The notes: generated from the letters alone by a model not told the origin. Counted from the stretch's first letter, positions 1-10,735 are shown. The stretch is DNA of 64,000 nt from Gnetum montanum (GCA_015680685.1 MNCI01007785.1:1-64000); one strand, 5' to 3'. A program made the numbers and translations.

Positions 1-600
1 TACTTGCCAAGGATGACACTATCTAAACCACTAGCTAAACAATTTTAAAAAAAAATAAAAATAAAACATAACTCACAGGACTATGAAAAAGAGGCTAAAA
101 TCTTTCCTTTAGCAAGCCATCTTACAAGCAATCGTCTTTACAAATGCTTTACTCAAGACCCCAAAGTATGTCTTCAAGTGAGAGCCTAAGTGCTAGCTAA
201 TAGCTTTTCAAAGTATGATCTCCAAAAATGTGATGTATGAGAACTCCCACCAAAAAGTCCTTCCAAAAAGTTTCTCCAAAAAGTCCTCGTTCTCCTTGAT
301 CCCTAAAGCCTTTTTATAGGGTTGCAAGGTAGGTAGGGAAGTTACATATTCAAAAATATCTTACCTAACTTCTCTCCCAAGTAACTTGCTTAACAAGTTA
401 GGGAGTATTAACTTAGGAAGTTAGGAAATTAGGAGATAAATATTGCTTTTGAAAAATAAATCCAATAATTTCATATAATTGTTTACAATTATAGCTTTAA
501 TAGCCTTTCATTTTATGCTTGTTTTAAAATTTTGAAGAATGCTTATCGAAGTTCTTAGTGATTTTATAAACAAGGTGATAACATAATATCTACCTTGGCA
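1..600 (-). repeat. LTR-like fragment (minus strand), window-edge truncated
   Basis: Read on the minus strand this stretch looks like part of an LTR. An AT-rich, U3-like upstream part carries many AACTT/AAGTT half-sites (about 350-430). It is followed by a TATA box and then a leader with three copies of a CTTTTTGGA-type repeat (246-295). There is no open frame. No partner LTR, primer site or target duplication is visible because the window starts here, so the family is unknown. The call rests on promoter-like architecture only. Confidence 0.4.
309..322 (-). promoter_or_regulatory. TATA box in minus-strand LTR-like fragment
   Basis: The minus strand reads CCCTATAAAAAGG, a consensus plant TATA box, preceded by AT-rich sequence and followed about 30 bases later by a purine-rich leader. 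This would be the U3/R junction of the LTR-like fragment at 1-600. Confidence 0.4.
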
Positions 601-887
601 TAAATGTTGCTGGTACCTTAATCCTAAATAATTCATGTGCACTTTCACCCATATGAAAATGGCTGGAAAATTTAAATTCAAAATATCAAGCCTGAATGTG
701 AGGGCACTAGGCCTGGAACTACTAGCAACTAATTCAAATTATCTTGCCCTGCCAAAAATCGTTACCAACAACTGCCATCACGGGAGAAGGCTCAGCCATT
801 GCGTTAGGAAATGTCGCCCTGTGTCCCGTAAGATTCTGCAACTGTTCTAACGTTCGCCTCTTACAAGCGCTCTTCTGGTTTTGATGA

Positions 888-1390
888 TTATACAAAAACT
901 TTCCAAGGTGTTTTATCCTTGAATAGATCAAATTCATATCCACCACTGCCACTGTCAAAGCCGGTGTTGTCGCGCTTCAAGGAGAAGCTTCCGCTGGATC
1001 TGTGAAACTTGGAACTGCCACCACCCTCAGTGTACGTGGACGAGGCATCTCTGGATCGATCAAACCCTTGGTCACACCTAGAAACCCTATCAATCCTGGA
1101 TGAGGTGAAGAGTTGTTGAAAGTTGCTTTATGTTACTTTCCCCTTTGCCTGCTGGCTGCGCCTCCCTCTGCCAGATCTGCACCAAAGCTGAGGTTGTAGC
1201 CATCACACGCACGACAGAGGCTTCTCTTCTGCCACTGTTGATCTTTCATCCACCTCTGTGCATCCTCCTACTACTGGCCATTTTTCCTCCACTCGTAGGT
1301 TTTGGAAGTATTCCTGGAGAATCTAGAGCCATTTCTAGCGATGCCGGTGCCCAGGGTAATGCCCAAGCCGAAGCCGATGCTGACGTCTCT
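888..1390 (-). pseudogene. Exon-like CpG-bearing island, unknown protein relic
   Basis: This island is richer in GC and CpG than its surroundings. On the minus strand, a frame open from 1127 to a stop at 888-890 encodes about 79 residues. It is Ser/Gly-rich (motif SSGSFSLKRDNTGF) and ends FKDKTPWKVFV. Just upstream another frame reads RDVSIGFGLGITLGTG, followed by two stops and then more readable sequence. Its left edge is preceded on the minus strand by an AG that could be a splice acceptor. I do not recognise the family. It could be a decayed host-gene 3' end, or chance coding potential in a GC-richer stretch. The short plus-strand ORFs over the same bases look like shadows. Confidence 0.3.
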
Positions 1391-2426
1391 AATATTTTTG
1401 TTGTTTTATTCAATTTTTTTTTTTTGCAACAGAAACCTTCTCATCCTTTGTTAATTAAATTTACCAAATGAAATTCAAAACTTGTTGGTAATCCATTCAT
1501 GAGATCTTCCGCACACTTCCAACTCTTAAGTGGACCTTAATAATCCATTATCCAACATTAGCGGGGAGTATGCCTTTTACGGTAAATAATTTCATCCTTT
1601 GTTTGCTATTCCAATCTTCAATAAAGGCATTTTAATCTTGCTTTCCAAGAAGGCCTCAACATCAAAATTATTTACCAGTGGATGTTTCTTCAAAAATACC
1701 CATCAACACACAGTACTAAAACTGCAAATTTACAACCAAGGGTTGTGCCAATTTTAAATAAAATATTCCAACTATTCCATGGAATGGCCAAATGTGCCAA
1801 CAGTATCCTCGAATGTTATGGAAAACATAAAATATAAATTATATTAGACATTATGCATAAAAAGACAATATATCAAATGTCAAATATATGTAAGATTCAA
1901 TATTATGCATAAAGGAAATAATAAAGAAAGTGTAGAAAGGGAAGAAACAGAATGATTTATTGATATGGAATAGTGTATCTGGATCATGTTCTGAGAGTGT
2001 TCCTTGGGGTTTTTTTTCCTTTGGCATCTATCCCTTAGAGGAAATATAGCACTACCATCACATCTAGGCACTACCAGAAGGGTTGGTTAGTCCTCTTCCT
2101 ACCCCACTTCACCCAGCTCTTGTGACTTGTCTATATTGACTCTACCACTCCATGTTGGCATTACCTCTAAGATTAGGTATAAATTGTCTAGGTTAAAACC
2201 CCAAAGTTTACCTCAAGAGACACATATATTATTACAATATGCCCTTTTGAATCTCACTTACAACATGCCATTTTAGGTATTATTATAATAATGATAACAC
2301 TTATTATGAAGAGGCACCATCTTTGTTATGCAGCAACACCATTTGGAAATGGGTACGTTACACATGAAATTTCAATGAAAACTAAATCTTTAAAAAAAAA
2401 GAAACTTCATTGATCATGCTTCAATA
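1391..2426. other. AT-rich intergenic stretch, nothing recognised
   Basis: No domain, LTR end, primer site or long frame was recognised on either strand. A T-run followed by GCAACAG near 1418-1440 resembles a splice acceptor on the plus strand but leads into no convincing exon. The right edge is the left target-duplication copy of Element 1. Confidence 0.5.
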
Positions 2427-2431
2427 ACCAT
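2427..2431. repeat. Target-site duplication of Element 1, left copy (ACCAT)
   Basis: ACCAT directly precedes the TGATGA start of the 5' LTR, and the identical ACCAT follows the end of the 3' LTR at 11600-11604. Five bases is the usual duplication length for LTR elements. Confidence 0.9.
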
Positions 2432-3294
2432 TGATGAAGCATGGTTTTCCAGGCTTTGATATTGGATCCTCAATATCAGGTATGCGATATCGCAGCCTGA
2501 GTAACGTTATCGAATACACGATATCATGATTCCTGTGTAAGCCTATAAATACAACATTCGGGTGCACAAGAAAGGGGAGTTAGTAATTCTTAGTGTAGAG
2601 TCATTTTTTTCAGTTTTAAATATATTTTATCTCTTTCCCTAGTGCATGCCTGCAGTGTGATGATTGTAATTGTACAGAACCTTTATTCGAGTGTGACGTA
2701 CTTGGACATGCACATGATCGGCAATAAAGATCAAGATTAATCCATCATTTCAGCATTCACTTAGCTTTTAATTACTTTAATTATTAATTTTTATTTATTT
2801 ATTTTTTTATTAATATTTCTTTTTCATCATTTACTATTCTTGTTATTAAATGCAGAATGAGTATGACTTAATCATGAACATTTAAGTGTAACTACTTGGT
2901 AACCTAGTAGCGTATCTTGGAGTGCTCAAGTAATATGCACTTGGTAATCCCAAAAGTAGTACTTGAGGTCCAAGATGTGCATACATGATTAATGATGAAT
3001 GCTCATTGCACTTAGGATACTTTAGATTTTTCTTCTCATTGCCTATTAGCTTAAAACATGACTATCTTCCATTGCCTCTAGGAGTAGCACTAGTATAGGA
3101 TCATATCATTTGCCTCACTCTAGACTAAACCATACATGAACAAGTAAATACTAGTCTAGGTGGGAAGATAGAAAACTATGATCAACGTGTAACTATCAAG
3201 ATACCACAACTAGTCTCTCTATGGAGTTCGACTGGATCATGCGTGAATGCTCATATTCATATGGTTGGGTGTAGGGATACCTCGCCACTCATCA
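2432..3294 (+). repeat. Element 1 5' LTR (863 bp)
   Basis: It starts TGATGAAGC and ends CCACTCATCA, with inverted termini. It matches the 3' LTR at 10736-11599 along its full length, but with many substitutions, mostly C/T and G/A, so the insertion is old. It retains more CpG than the 3' copy. U3 carries a cluster of GATATC-like boxes and a TATA box. Confidence 0.88.
2458..2550 (+). promoter_or_regulatory. U3 promoter: five GATATY-type boxes plus TATA box
   Basis: Boxes of the form GATATTG, AATATCA, GATATCG, GTTATCG and GATATCA start at 2458, 2472, 2486, 2506 and 2520 (spacings 14, 14, 20, 14). They are followed by the TATA box CCTATAAATAC at about 2542. The phased, partly palindromic boxes look like a transcription-factor array. 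The 3' LTR keeps the same layout (TATA at about 10846) with eroded boxes. Confidence 0.6.
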
Positions 3295-3295
3295 T

Positions 3296-3314
3296 TGGCA
3301 CCATTGCTGGGGAT
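3296..3314 (+). other. Primer-binding site, tRNA-Asp type
   Basis: The sequence TGGCACCATTGCTGGGGAT starts one base after the LTR. The 3' end of plant tRNA-Asp would require TGGCGCCGTTGCCGGGGAT. The three differences are all at CpG positions (CG to CA or TG), as expected from methyl-C deamination. tRNA-Asp priming is typical of Tat/Athila elements. Confidence 0.88.
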
Positions 3315-3426
3315 GGTGCTAGTTATTTAGATTAGTTACATCATCCAAGATTACTGTAATGAAGCCTTGATGATATATCTTTTAGAAAGAAAGTAATTAC
3401 AAACAAGTCACACACAATTCACAACA

Positions 3427-5766
3427 ATGTCTCTCTCATAAGACTATGATAATGTAGCAATTCGTGAGGCAATTCATTGGAGAACCAATGAAATATATGA
3501 TGATGAAGATGAATTTTGGAGTACTCAATCTTATGCAAGGGTCCCCTATGTTCATGAGCACCTCAACGATACTCAAGGACTCTTTTCATCCAACTCTGAC
3601 ACCTCTAGTAAGGATGGGACATCAGATAGAATGAGGGGACCTGTAAGGCCTAGGACCTTTTCGATGGTTAACAAGAATTTATCCAGGGATAATTGGAAGA
3701 CTTACAAAAGTCATGAAAATTCTTCCAGTTCTTTCTCTTTCTCTACTCCTTCAACATCAGGTCATGACCTGGATGATCATCTTTCAAGGGGTTGGCATAG
3801 AAATAAAAGCTTAGCCCATGAGCAAAGTCAGGAACACCAACATGAATGAAGATAACATCATCCTAACTCACAAATTCATAACCTACCTAGTGATGATGAG
3901 CCCCTGCTGGTCACTAAGAGCCTAATGCATATACAAGAGGTTGTTCAAATATCCTGTAGGCATCGCAAGGAAATCCTACTACCAAGGCTTAACTTAAATA
4001 ACTTTTCCAAGTTTTCAGGAGGTTATGATTTAGATCTGCAACAAAATTTACAAGCCTTCTACGATGCTTGTGCATGGAAAAATATTGATAACGGGTGGAA
4101 AAAACTTAAGATATTTCTTATGACACTTGTTGACCAAGCAAAAGTATGGTATAGGTCTTTAAAACCAAAATCAATTTGACGTTGGTTGACAATTGTAGAA
4201 CTCTTCAATGAAAGATATCAAACCTATGTAAGAGTGTTAGCCTTGAAGATACAAATCCAAGAGTGGAAACTAGGGTAACATGAACCCTTGGACATGGCGT
4301 TAGAAAGATATTTTTCATTATTAAACAAATTCCCAAGCCATGGGTTCTCCAAAGAAAGGCTAATGTATCACACCATGGATGGGCTTCATAATGAAACAAG
4401 GGAGATCCTAGGGATGTATGCTGCAAGTCAACTATATGAACTATGAACCCACCAATTCCAAGAGCTTATTAAGTAGGTAGCAAAAGAAGAAGGAGAAATA
4501 GCTAAATGGGAGAATTTTTAGAGATTTCAATAGGACCAAAATCTCAAAATAGCAAAGGTCCATGATCATGAAGAGGAGAAATCAACTCACCTCAAGGAGG
4601 TGGAATTGTCTTTGCTAATACTACAATCACTAGATGAAATTGAGGAAAGGATCAATAAGATGATAGAATAGGTACATGAAAAATGTAGAGAATATTCCAA
4701 CATTATTAGATGTGGAACTATGCCAAATCAAGAAATAGGATAGGACACCACGCAACAATAAAAAAAAAGGTTCAAGAAAATAAGAATAGAAGCTCAACTG
4801 CAAATCATATGTATCAATGTAATGTTTGCCTGTACAATCACCCCAAGGGACAATGCCCCATTTTTTCACATTTACATGAGCATTAGGGAGGAATGCTACA
4901 TCCAAATTTCATACAAAAGTACCAGGTTTAACCATAGTGGTAAAATTACTAGTCATGGAGGAGGCTACAATCAAATAGACCATACCCTTTGTATGTCCCG
5001 ACGCCAAATGTTTATTATGTTCAACACCCTATTTCTCCAACCAAATCAACATCCTCTACTTCACCTCATCATTATCATTCTCCTGAGTACTATCCACCCA
5101 TGTCCTCTCCAACAAGATCACCACCTCATGTGCCTAACACTTCTCCTCAACCTCAATATTCTCATCCTTCACCTCCTTCTACAATGCCACCAATTGTGCT
5201 AGATGGTTTTGCACGACAACACCAACCCATAAACATGTGCTGCTATTGTCAATAGCAGTGGATGTCCTTCACAATGTTGAAAGTGTCCCTTCTTAGGCAT
5301 GATCATAGAAAGAGAGAACATAGTTCCGAAACCATTGCATCCTCCAACTCAGCACAAGTTCAATGTTGTGATGCATCTTTCTCCTCGAACTCAACACCTC
5401 CTATTACTTTATCTGGGCCATCAATTAATGCTCCAACACCCATGCAATCCAATGAATATAACCATATAGGAAGACATATTGATCCTTGCATATCATCTTA
5501 CAGTCATGGGTGCCATAGTGGATCAACTCCTGATCACTTAACCACATCTTATAATTTGTCCCACTATGCCAACTTTAATCAAGTGTGTGAACCCCAAGTT
5601 GGGTACATTCCAGCTATCACATCAAAAGGTACCTAGTAGTCTAGATATGACTAGACTCCAATATTTCTTACATGCATGGATCTACTTTTTCCATTTATTA
5701 ATTCTAGCCATGCTCAAAAGTTTAGTTATGGGGGATATCCTCCATTCTAACAAGCAGAATTAGTAA
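3427..5766 (+). pseudogene. Element 1 gag, decayed
   Basis: The frame starting MSLS at 3427 runs through in-frame stops to about 4640. Its N-terminal part is charged and Ser-rich. A capsid-like Retrotrans_gag region follows at residues ~186-340, with recognisable NLQAFYDACAWKNID, AKVWYRSLKPKS and ELFNERYQTY segments. After one frameshift (between 4640 and 4810) come a zinc knuckle at 4818-4856 (C-x2-C-x3-H-x4-C, ending HPKGQCP), a Pro/Ser-rich linker with YYVQHPISP (4989-5250), and a C-terminal tail to about 5766. The same segments in the same order occur in Element 2's gag. Gag would form the virus-like particle and package the RNA. No protease domain follows, which is unusual because Gag normally continues into Pol. 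Confidence 0.78.
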
Positions 5767-7159
5767 ATATTTTTCCTTTTCTTTGATTTTACATTTTTTT
5801 GTTTTCCAGTTTATCATGGTCGATTTGTTGTTTTATCTTTTTGAGAGTAATCTCATCTGTGAATAAAATACTCATGTAACTTTTTGGTTGAGATGTATTC
5901 TATGTTATTAAGTCATGAGTGATTAATTATTTGGACAATGAGCCCACAACATCCACCCACCGATTCTATTAATAAGAGGTTCTACTCTGGATACGATGAT
6001 ATTCTTGCCATCATTAAAACTTAATGTAATTTTGCACTCATTATGCCTAGAGTGAGAATGATGGACTAAGAGGAGATGGCTAGGGTGTGACATCAAGGGG
6101 ACTTGTGGATTCTTTTCAGTGAGATCTATAGATGCTATCATGCAGCCTAGTTGTACTAAGATCCTTGTAGATCTAACGAAAAATGGGAGTGAGAGTAATA
6201 AAGGCACTCAATAAAGAAACTCAATATTATTCTAGGGGTCCCACTAGGAAGACATGCACCCATGCTTGATGGTTGGTGGCTTCTCTGGTTCACTGTTGGA
6301 AAGGACGAAGTGCCAAAGTAGCTAGAAGAAAAGAAAAAAAAAAGAGAAAAGAAAAGAAAACATCAAAGAAAGACCAAAGAAGAATGTGTTGCAGGGGAAT
6401 TCCAAATCACTCCTCCCTTAGACAAAATGCCAAGTGATCGTATGCCTTGCTATCATGGTGTTCTTGTGGTTGTCCATCATTGGATGAAATAATGTGATGT
6501 CACTGATCAGAGGCATGGACTTGGTTTGGATCTTGGAGCAATAGGCTAATGACACATTAATCACACCCTACACTCAGGATTCATTATGCCCAGGGTCAGT
6601 TACCTCACATCTCAATCTTTGCAATCCCTTCTATGATTCGTTTCACCTCACTATCTAAGTATTTCTAACTTGTGTCTTGTGTGGCATAGAACTCATACCT
6701 CATCACAGTGGTATCTACATGTGTATGTTTTGTGGAACTAGTGTGGTGTGGATTGCATTTAATCCTTTTAGTACCTATGGACATTTTTAGGTGTGGTTAC
6801 ATAAGGGCATGATAGGTAGGAACATGCTTTGGGGAGGATCCACTTGTGTAACTTTTGTAATTTTCACTCTTTGCACATCGCCACATCATCTTACACCCTC
6901 TAAGTCTTGCATTGCTACAACTATCTTTTCCTTTATCATTATTTTGAATTCCAACATTCCTATGCACCACAACATGTCCTTTTTCCTCATCCTATTCATG
7001 AATTTCATTGTTAAATTCCACTTCATTACACTTTTGGTGCCTTTAGGTCTTTTCAATGTTACCCTAGACCTTTCAATTCAACCTTAAATCCTTCATTTTT
7101 TACCTTGGAAGTTTGAAAATTCATCAATTTTTCCAAGTATCCTATTTTCAAAAGGACAT
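5767..7159 (+). other. Spacer of Element 1 where pol would be expected
   Basis: About 1.4 kb without a recognisable domain on either strand. It holds a T-rich stretch (5765-5830), an A/G-rich tract (6325-6385), and a 94-codon antisense frame (6207 to 5923) that I cannot assign. I looked for protease (D-S/T-G), reverse transcriptase (F/Y-x-DD), RNase H and integrase (HHCC, D-D-E) signatures and found none. Confidence 0.6.
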
Positions 7160-7248
7160 GATATTGGGTACCTAATATCGGGTCTGATGTGATATCGAGT
7201 CTACGCTATTGGGTACATGATATTGCATCTATAAAAACTATATATATG
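7160..7248 (+). promoter_or_regulatory. Internal U3-like promoter of Element 1
   Basis: GATATTG, AATATCG, GATATCG, CTATTGG and GATATTG boxes start at 7160, 7174, 7191, 7205 and 7219 (spacings 14, 17, 14, 14). They are followed by TATAAAAA at 7230-7237. This repeats the box type, ~14-bp phasing and box-then-TATA order of the LTR U3 at 2458-2550, yet lies mid-element, about 520 bases upstream of the accessory ORF. It is probably a second promoter for that ORF. Confidence 0.55.
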
Positions 7249-7501
7249 AACCTCCCCATGCATGTCAATGTCATTTTTCACTATTCATGTGAGGGGAGTT
7301 GTTGAAATTTTCTTCCACGAATTTTCTAGCTTTTGCACCTAGCATTCAAACATCAATAACTTTCTCATTAATGTTCCGATTCTCATTTTGATTGAACTTG
7401 CTTAAACCCAAAGTGTTTAACTTAGTTATGGGGGAAGGGTACGCTTCAAGTTGCATGTAATTTTTTCAAAATTCATGGTTGCTCGAAGGATATTATCAAG
7501 G

Positions 7502-7752
7502 GTAAGTGACGTTAAAAATGATAAAAATGTTTGCCAAAGTAATTTTATTTCTTCACCCAAACCATTAAACTTATTTTTTGGAGTCACCTAATTAAAATTG
7601 GATCAAATATCAAAACTTTTATGGGAATTTTTGTGAAAATATCTAACTTTGAATCACACTAAGCAAGAAATGAATGTATTAAGGGTAAGAAGTAAGGTAT
7701 TAATCTAATTTTGTAAATAGCCTTAATGATAATTGATTCCATGTGATTACAG
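7502..7752 (+). other. Predicted leader intron before the accessory ORF
   Basis: A strong donor (AAGG then GTAAGTGA at 7502) and an acceptor (GTGATTACAG ending at 7752) bracket 251 AT-rich bases. The acceptor abuts the ATG of the accessory ORF at 7753. If spliced, a transcript from the internal TATA box would have a short leader joined directly to the start codon. This is inferred from sequence signals only. Confidence 0.45.
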
Positions 7753-10549
7753 ATGGCCCCTAAAAGAGGACAACAATGAGGACCCTCTCAGGGTGCATCC
7801 AAATAGCCAAGGAGACATAGAGGCTAGGTACCTATCAAAGAACATATAGATCAGGAGGCACAATCATTTAGCATCCATCAAGAACCTCCTATTATTGTGC
7901 AATTGGGACATGCCAAAGGTGGAGACAGTAGGGCACCTAAATAAGGACAACATCTTACGTTGTCTCTGGAATGTGTTCAAGTAATTCATGAAAGGTCCAT
8001 ATTAGTAGTTTTGATTGTGGAACTTAATTTTGGACCTTTCACTGAATTTGCGCCTGAAGCAGTTAGAGACCAACTTAAAGGGTCTCCACTATGGCCTATT
8101 CTCTTTGAGAATGGTGATTGGTACCTAGGGAAAATGTACCAATTTTGATACAACAAGGAAGAAGGAACCACTATTGATATTGGTGGTATTTCTATTGATT
8201 TTTGTACCAATTCCATTTCAAAAGTGTTGAATCTTTCAAACATAGGGTCGAAAGTTGCTCACCTATCCACTCGCTTTGATGTGGATGTGTGCAAAATATG
8301 GTTTAAAAGGACGTACGACAAGGAGGATAAAGTATATGGAGAGCTCACCCTTGAAGAGAGGATCTATTTCAAACTTGGCACATATCACATTTTCCCAAAA
8401 AAAAGGATTGAATATAATTTCCACCTATCTGGCTAGAGGAAGTGTCATCTTGATGGGCAAGGTTAATGCCAACCTACCCCATCTATATCTCACCAAAATT
8501 TTAAGGTGGTTTGAAGAACATAAGATAGGGAAGTTCATATTACCTTTTTCCTGCCTAATTAGGAAGCTATGTTGACGTGCTATAATTCTAGGATACACCA
8601 ATGATGTCCCTAGAAAGGATCAAAATGCTTCATTTGATAAATTACTAAAGCCACCAGCCCCAAGAAAAAGTGTTGGTGAGACATTGGAGCCTAAGCAAGA
8701 ATAGATAATGTGACCCACTACATCTCAAACTATAGGGCCTAGCCAAATTATAGGCATAGAGCCCAGTCAACAAAAAGAAGTGAGGCTCAACACATAACTT
8801 ATAGGACAAAAATACCAACTACCACTATCACCACAGGATTATTGACTGTCGATGAGCCATCTCAGGGCCATCGCTGAATCGGTCAGTTGGGGAAGCTGTG
8901 ATGAAGCCAATCTCTTCAGGGTCATTGATGATGATGTACGATCCATAGTCTCAATTAATCATACATGGGGTATGGTGTCCATCCAAAAAGAAGGAGGAGA
9001 ATCACATTGGTCACAACAGATCTCTAGAAACGCTGCATCTTTTTAGATGCAATTAGAAACTGGTGAAGGCATTATAGTAGTGTTCATGGAACACCAAGAT
9101 GTAGTTGGAGTTGTAGAAGTGATCACAAATCATATAAAATAATCATTTAATGTCCCTATTGTGCCACTAGAAGATTTTATAGGAGCACATGATGCTCAAA
9201 CCTTGGTTGGTCCCTCAATGACTCCTGCAAATCATGAGGATATTCTAGATCAATTGTTGTAGAAAAAACAAGTGATGATGTCCTTGTTTGACATCTCTCA
9301 AGATGTCACAACAACATAGTCAAACCTCATTTATACAAAAGGGAAGCTATTCATGGAAAAGGTCAGGGTTAAACACGTAGAGGAGGAGTTAGAAAGACTC
9401 CAAGAAAAGCTTATCACCTTGCAAGCTGCACAATGGGATCTTTCCCAATTCATCCCTACAGACCAGCTAGAATCCTTTTGGATCAAGTAGCTAACTAAAT
9501 TTCTAGCAAAGAATAAAAAAGTAACTGAGGAAAAAGAGAAGGCTAATTGGGATGCTTCTAAGGCACAAGCTCAAATGTATGCACATGCCAAAGCACTTAA
9601 GGCCTCATAAGAGGAAAATAAACACCTTGTCACCGAAAATCTCCAGTTGACTACAGTTGAAAAATAAAAGAATGTTCTCGAGGAAAATTTTCAAAAATTA
9701 TGAGAACAATTAATAAGGGTCAACTAGGATATGAATCACTTGGCTAGAGAAAACAACACCCTCTCAGTGGAGGAGGTACGCACAATCCGTTAAAAGATAG
9801 CAATTGAAATAAGTGCATGGAAAAATGAGGCCAAGGCACATGAGAAGCTCAAAGAAAATTTTAGAGATCAGATGGGGATTTACAAATATGTGATCAAAAA
9901 AGAAATCCATATGGCCAAGGCCCATATTAACACTCTCAATGCTCAAAACGCTAATTGGTGGGCCATATTGGATACTTATGCCTTTATTCACCAAGTAGAA
10001 CTAAAAAGTTAGGACCTGCAGATACATGATCTCATGGAGTACATGGAGTTGGAAAATATGTGGTATGCCAACTTAGCCATGTTGATAGCAGGATGCTCGA
10101 GAATAGAGTTGGAGAAGCAGGTAGTAACCACCTACACTACATATGAAATAGAATTTGCTAAACATAAGAAGACATTGTAGAGATTAGAAGTAGCAAATTC
10201 TAAATTAGAGGTGGTCAAGACTAGCTACCAGGGACAAAAAGATGTCATGGCAGATTTGGTTCAATGACTTACAGACTACTAAGAATGCAAGGACAAAGCC
10301 TATGAAGAGGAATAATGATTGTTTGTGTCTTGGTATGTCAAGGCCAATCAGATGTTCTAGCAACTACCATGCCCATGGGAGGTGCTAACTTCATTAAACA
10401 TTGGAGCATCAGCATGGATGCCATAGGATCCCTGAACCAAAGAAGAAAACCTCCAGGCACTCCTTCAGAGACATTCATTTCCAAAACCTAGAGCACAAGA
10501 TAAGGGGGAAAGACCCATGGAGAAGCCACCACTACCAAGAACCACATGA
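7753..10549 (+). pseudogene. Accessory ORF of Element 1: ~930-codon coiled-coil protein, decayed
   Basis: It begins MAPKRGQQ at 7753 and stays in one frame to about 8430. One frameshift leads to a second frame that runs to a stop at 10547-10549. Roughly two dozen in-frame stops look like point mutations in an otherwise readable protein. The N-terminal region (residues ~70-260: SPLWPILFENGDWYLGK, then GGISIDF, then LTLEERIYFKLG) resembles, by eye, the N-terminal domain of the plant 'putative plant transposon protein' family. The middle is acidic. The C-terminal ~350 residues (9300-10340) are Lys/Glu-rich with long heptad-like stretches, probably coiled coil, followed by a Pro-rich tail. No membrane segment is obvious. 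Its position next to the polypurine tract matches the env-like ORF of Athila-type elements, and capture of a host or other mobile gene is the alternative. The function is unknown. Confidence 0.6.
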
Positions 10550-10725
10550 GTTCCAAAAAATTTTGTATTTTATAATTGTGTGTTTATGTCCCAATTTTGT
10601 TTTGTTCAATCCCACACTATGGCATGAGTAATTTCTAGTTAGTCAATAATCCCATACTTATCCATTGTGTAATCAATTGAACTCATTTTTATTTTTTCTA
10701 ACTCAAGGACAAGCTGTTATTCAGT
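10550..10725 (+). other. Element 1 3' untranslated leader to the polypurine tract
   Basis: T-rich, non-coding sequence between the accessory ORF stop and the polypurine tract. Nothing else is recognised. Confidence 0.5.
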
Positions 10726-10735
10726 CATGGAGGTA
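10726..10735 (+). other. Polypurine tract of Element 1
   Basis: CATGGAGGTA immediately precedes the 3' LTR. Element 2 has the equivalent CGTGGGGTA at the same position, so this is the plus-strand primer site with eroded purines. Confidence 0.6.
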
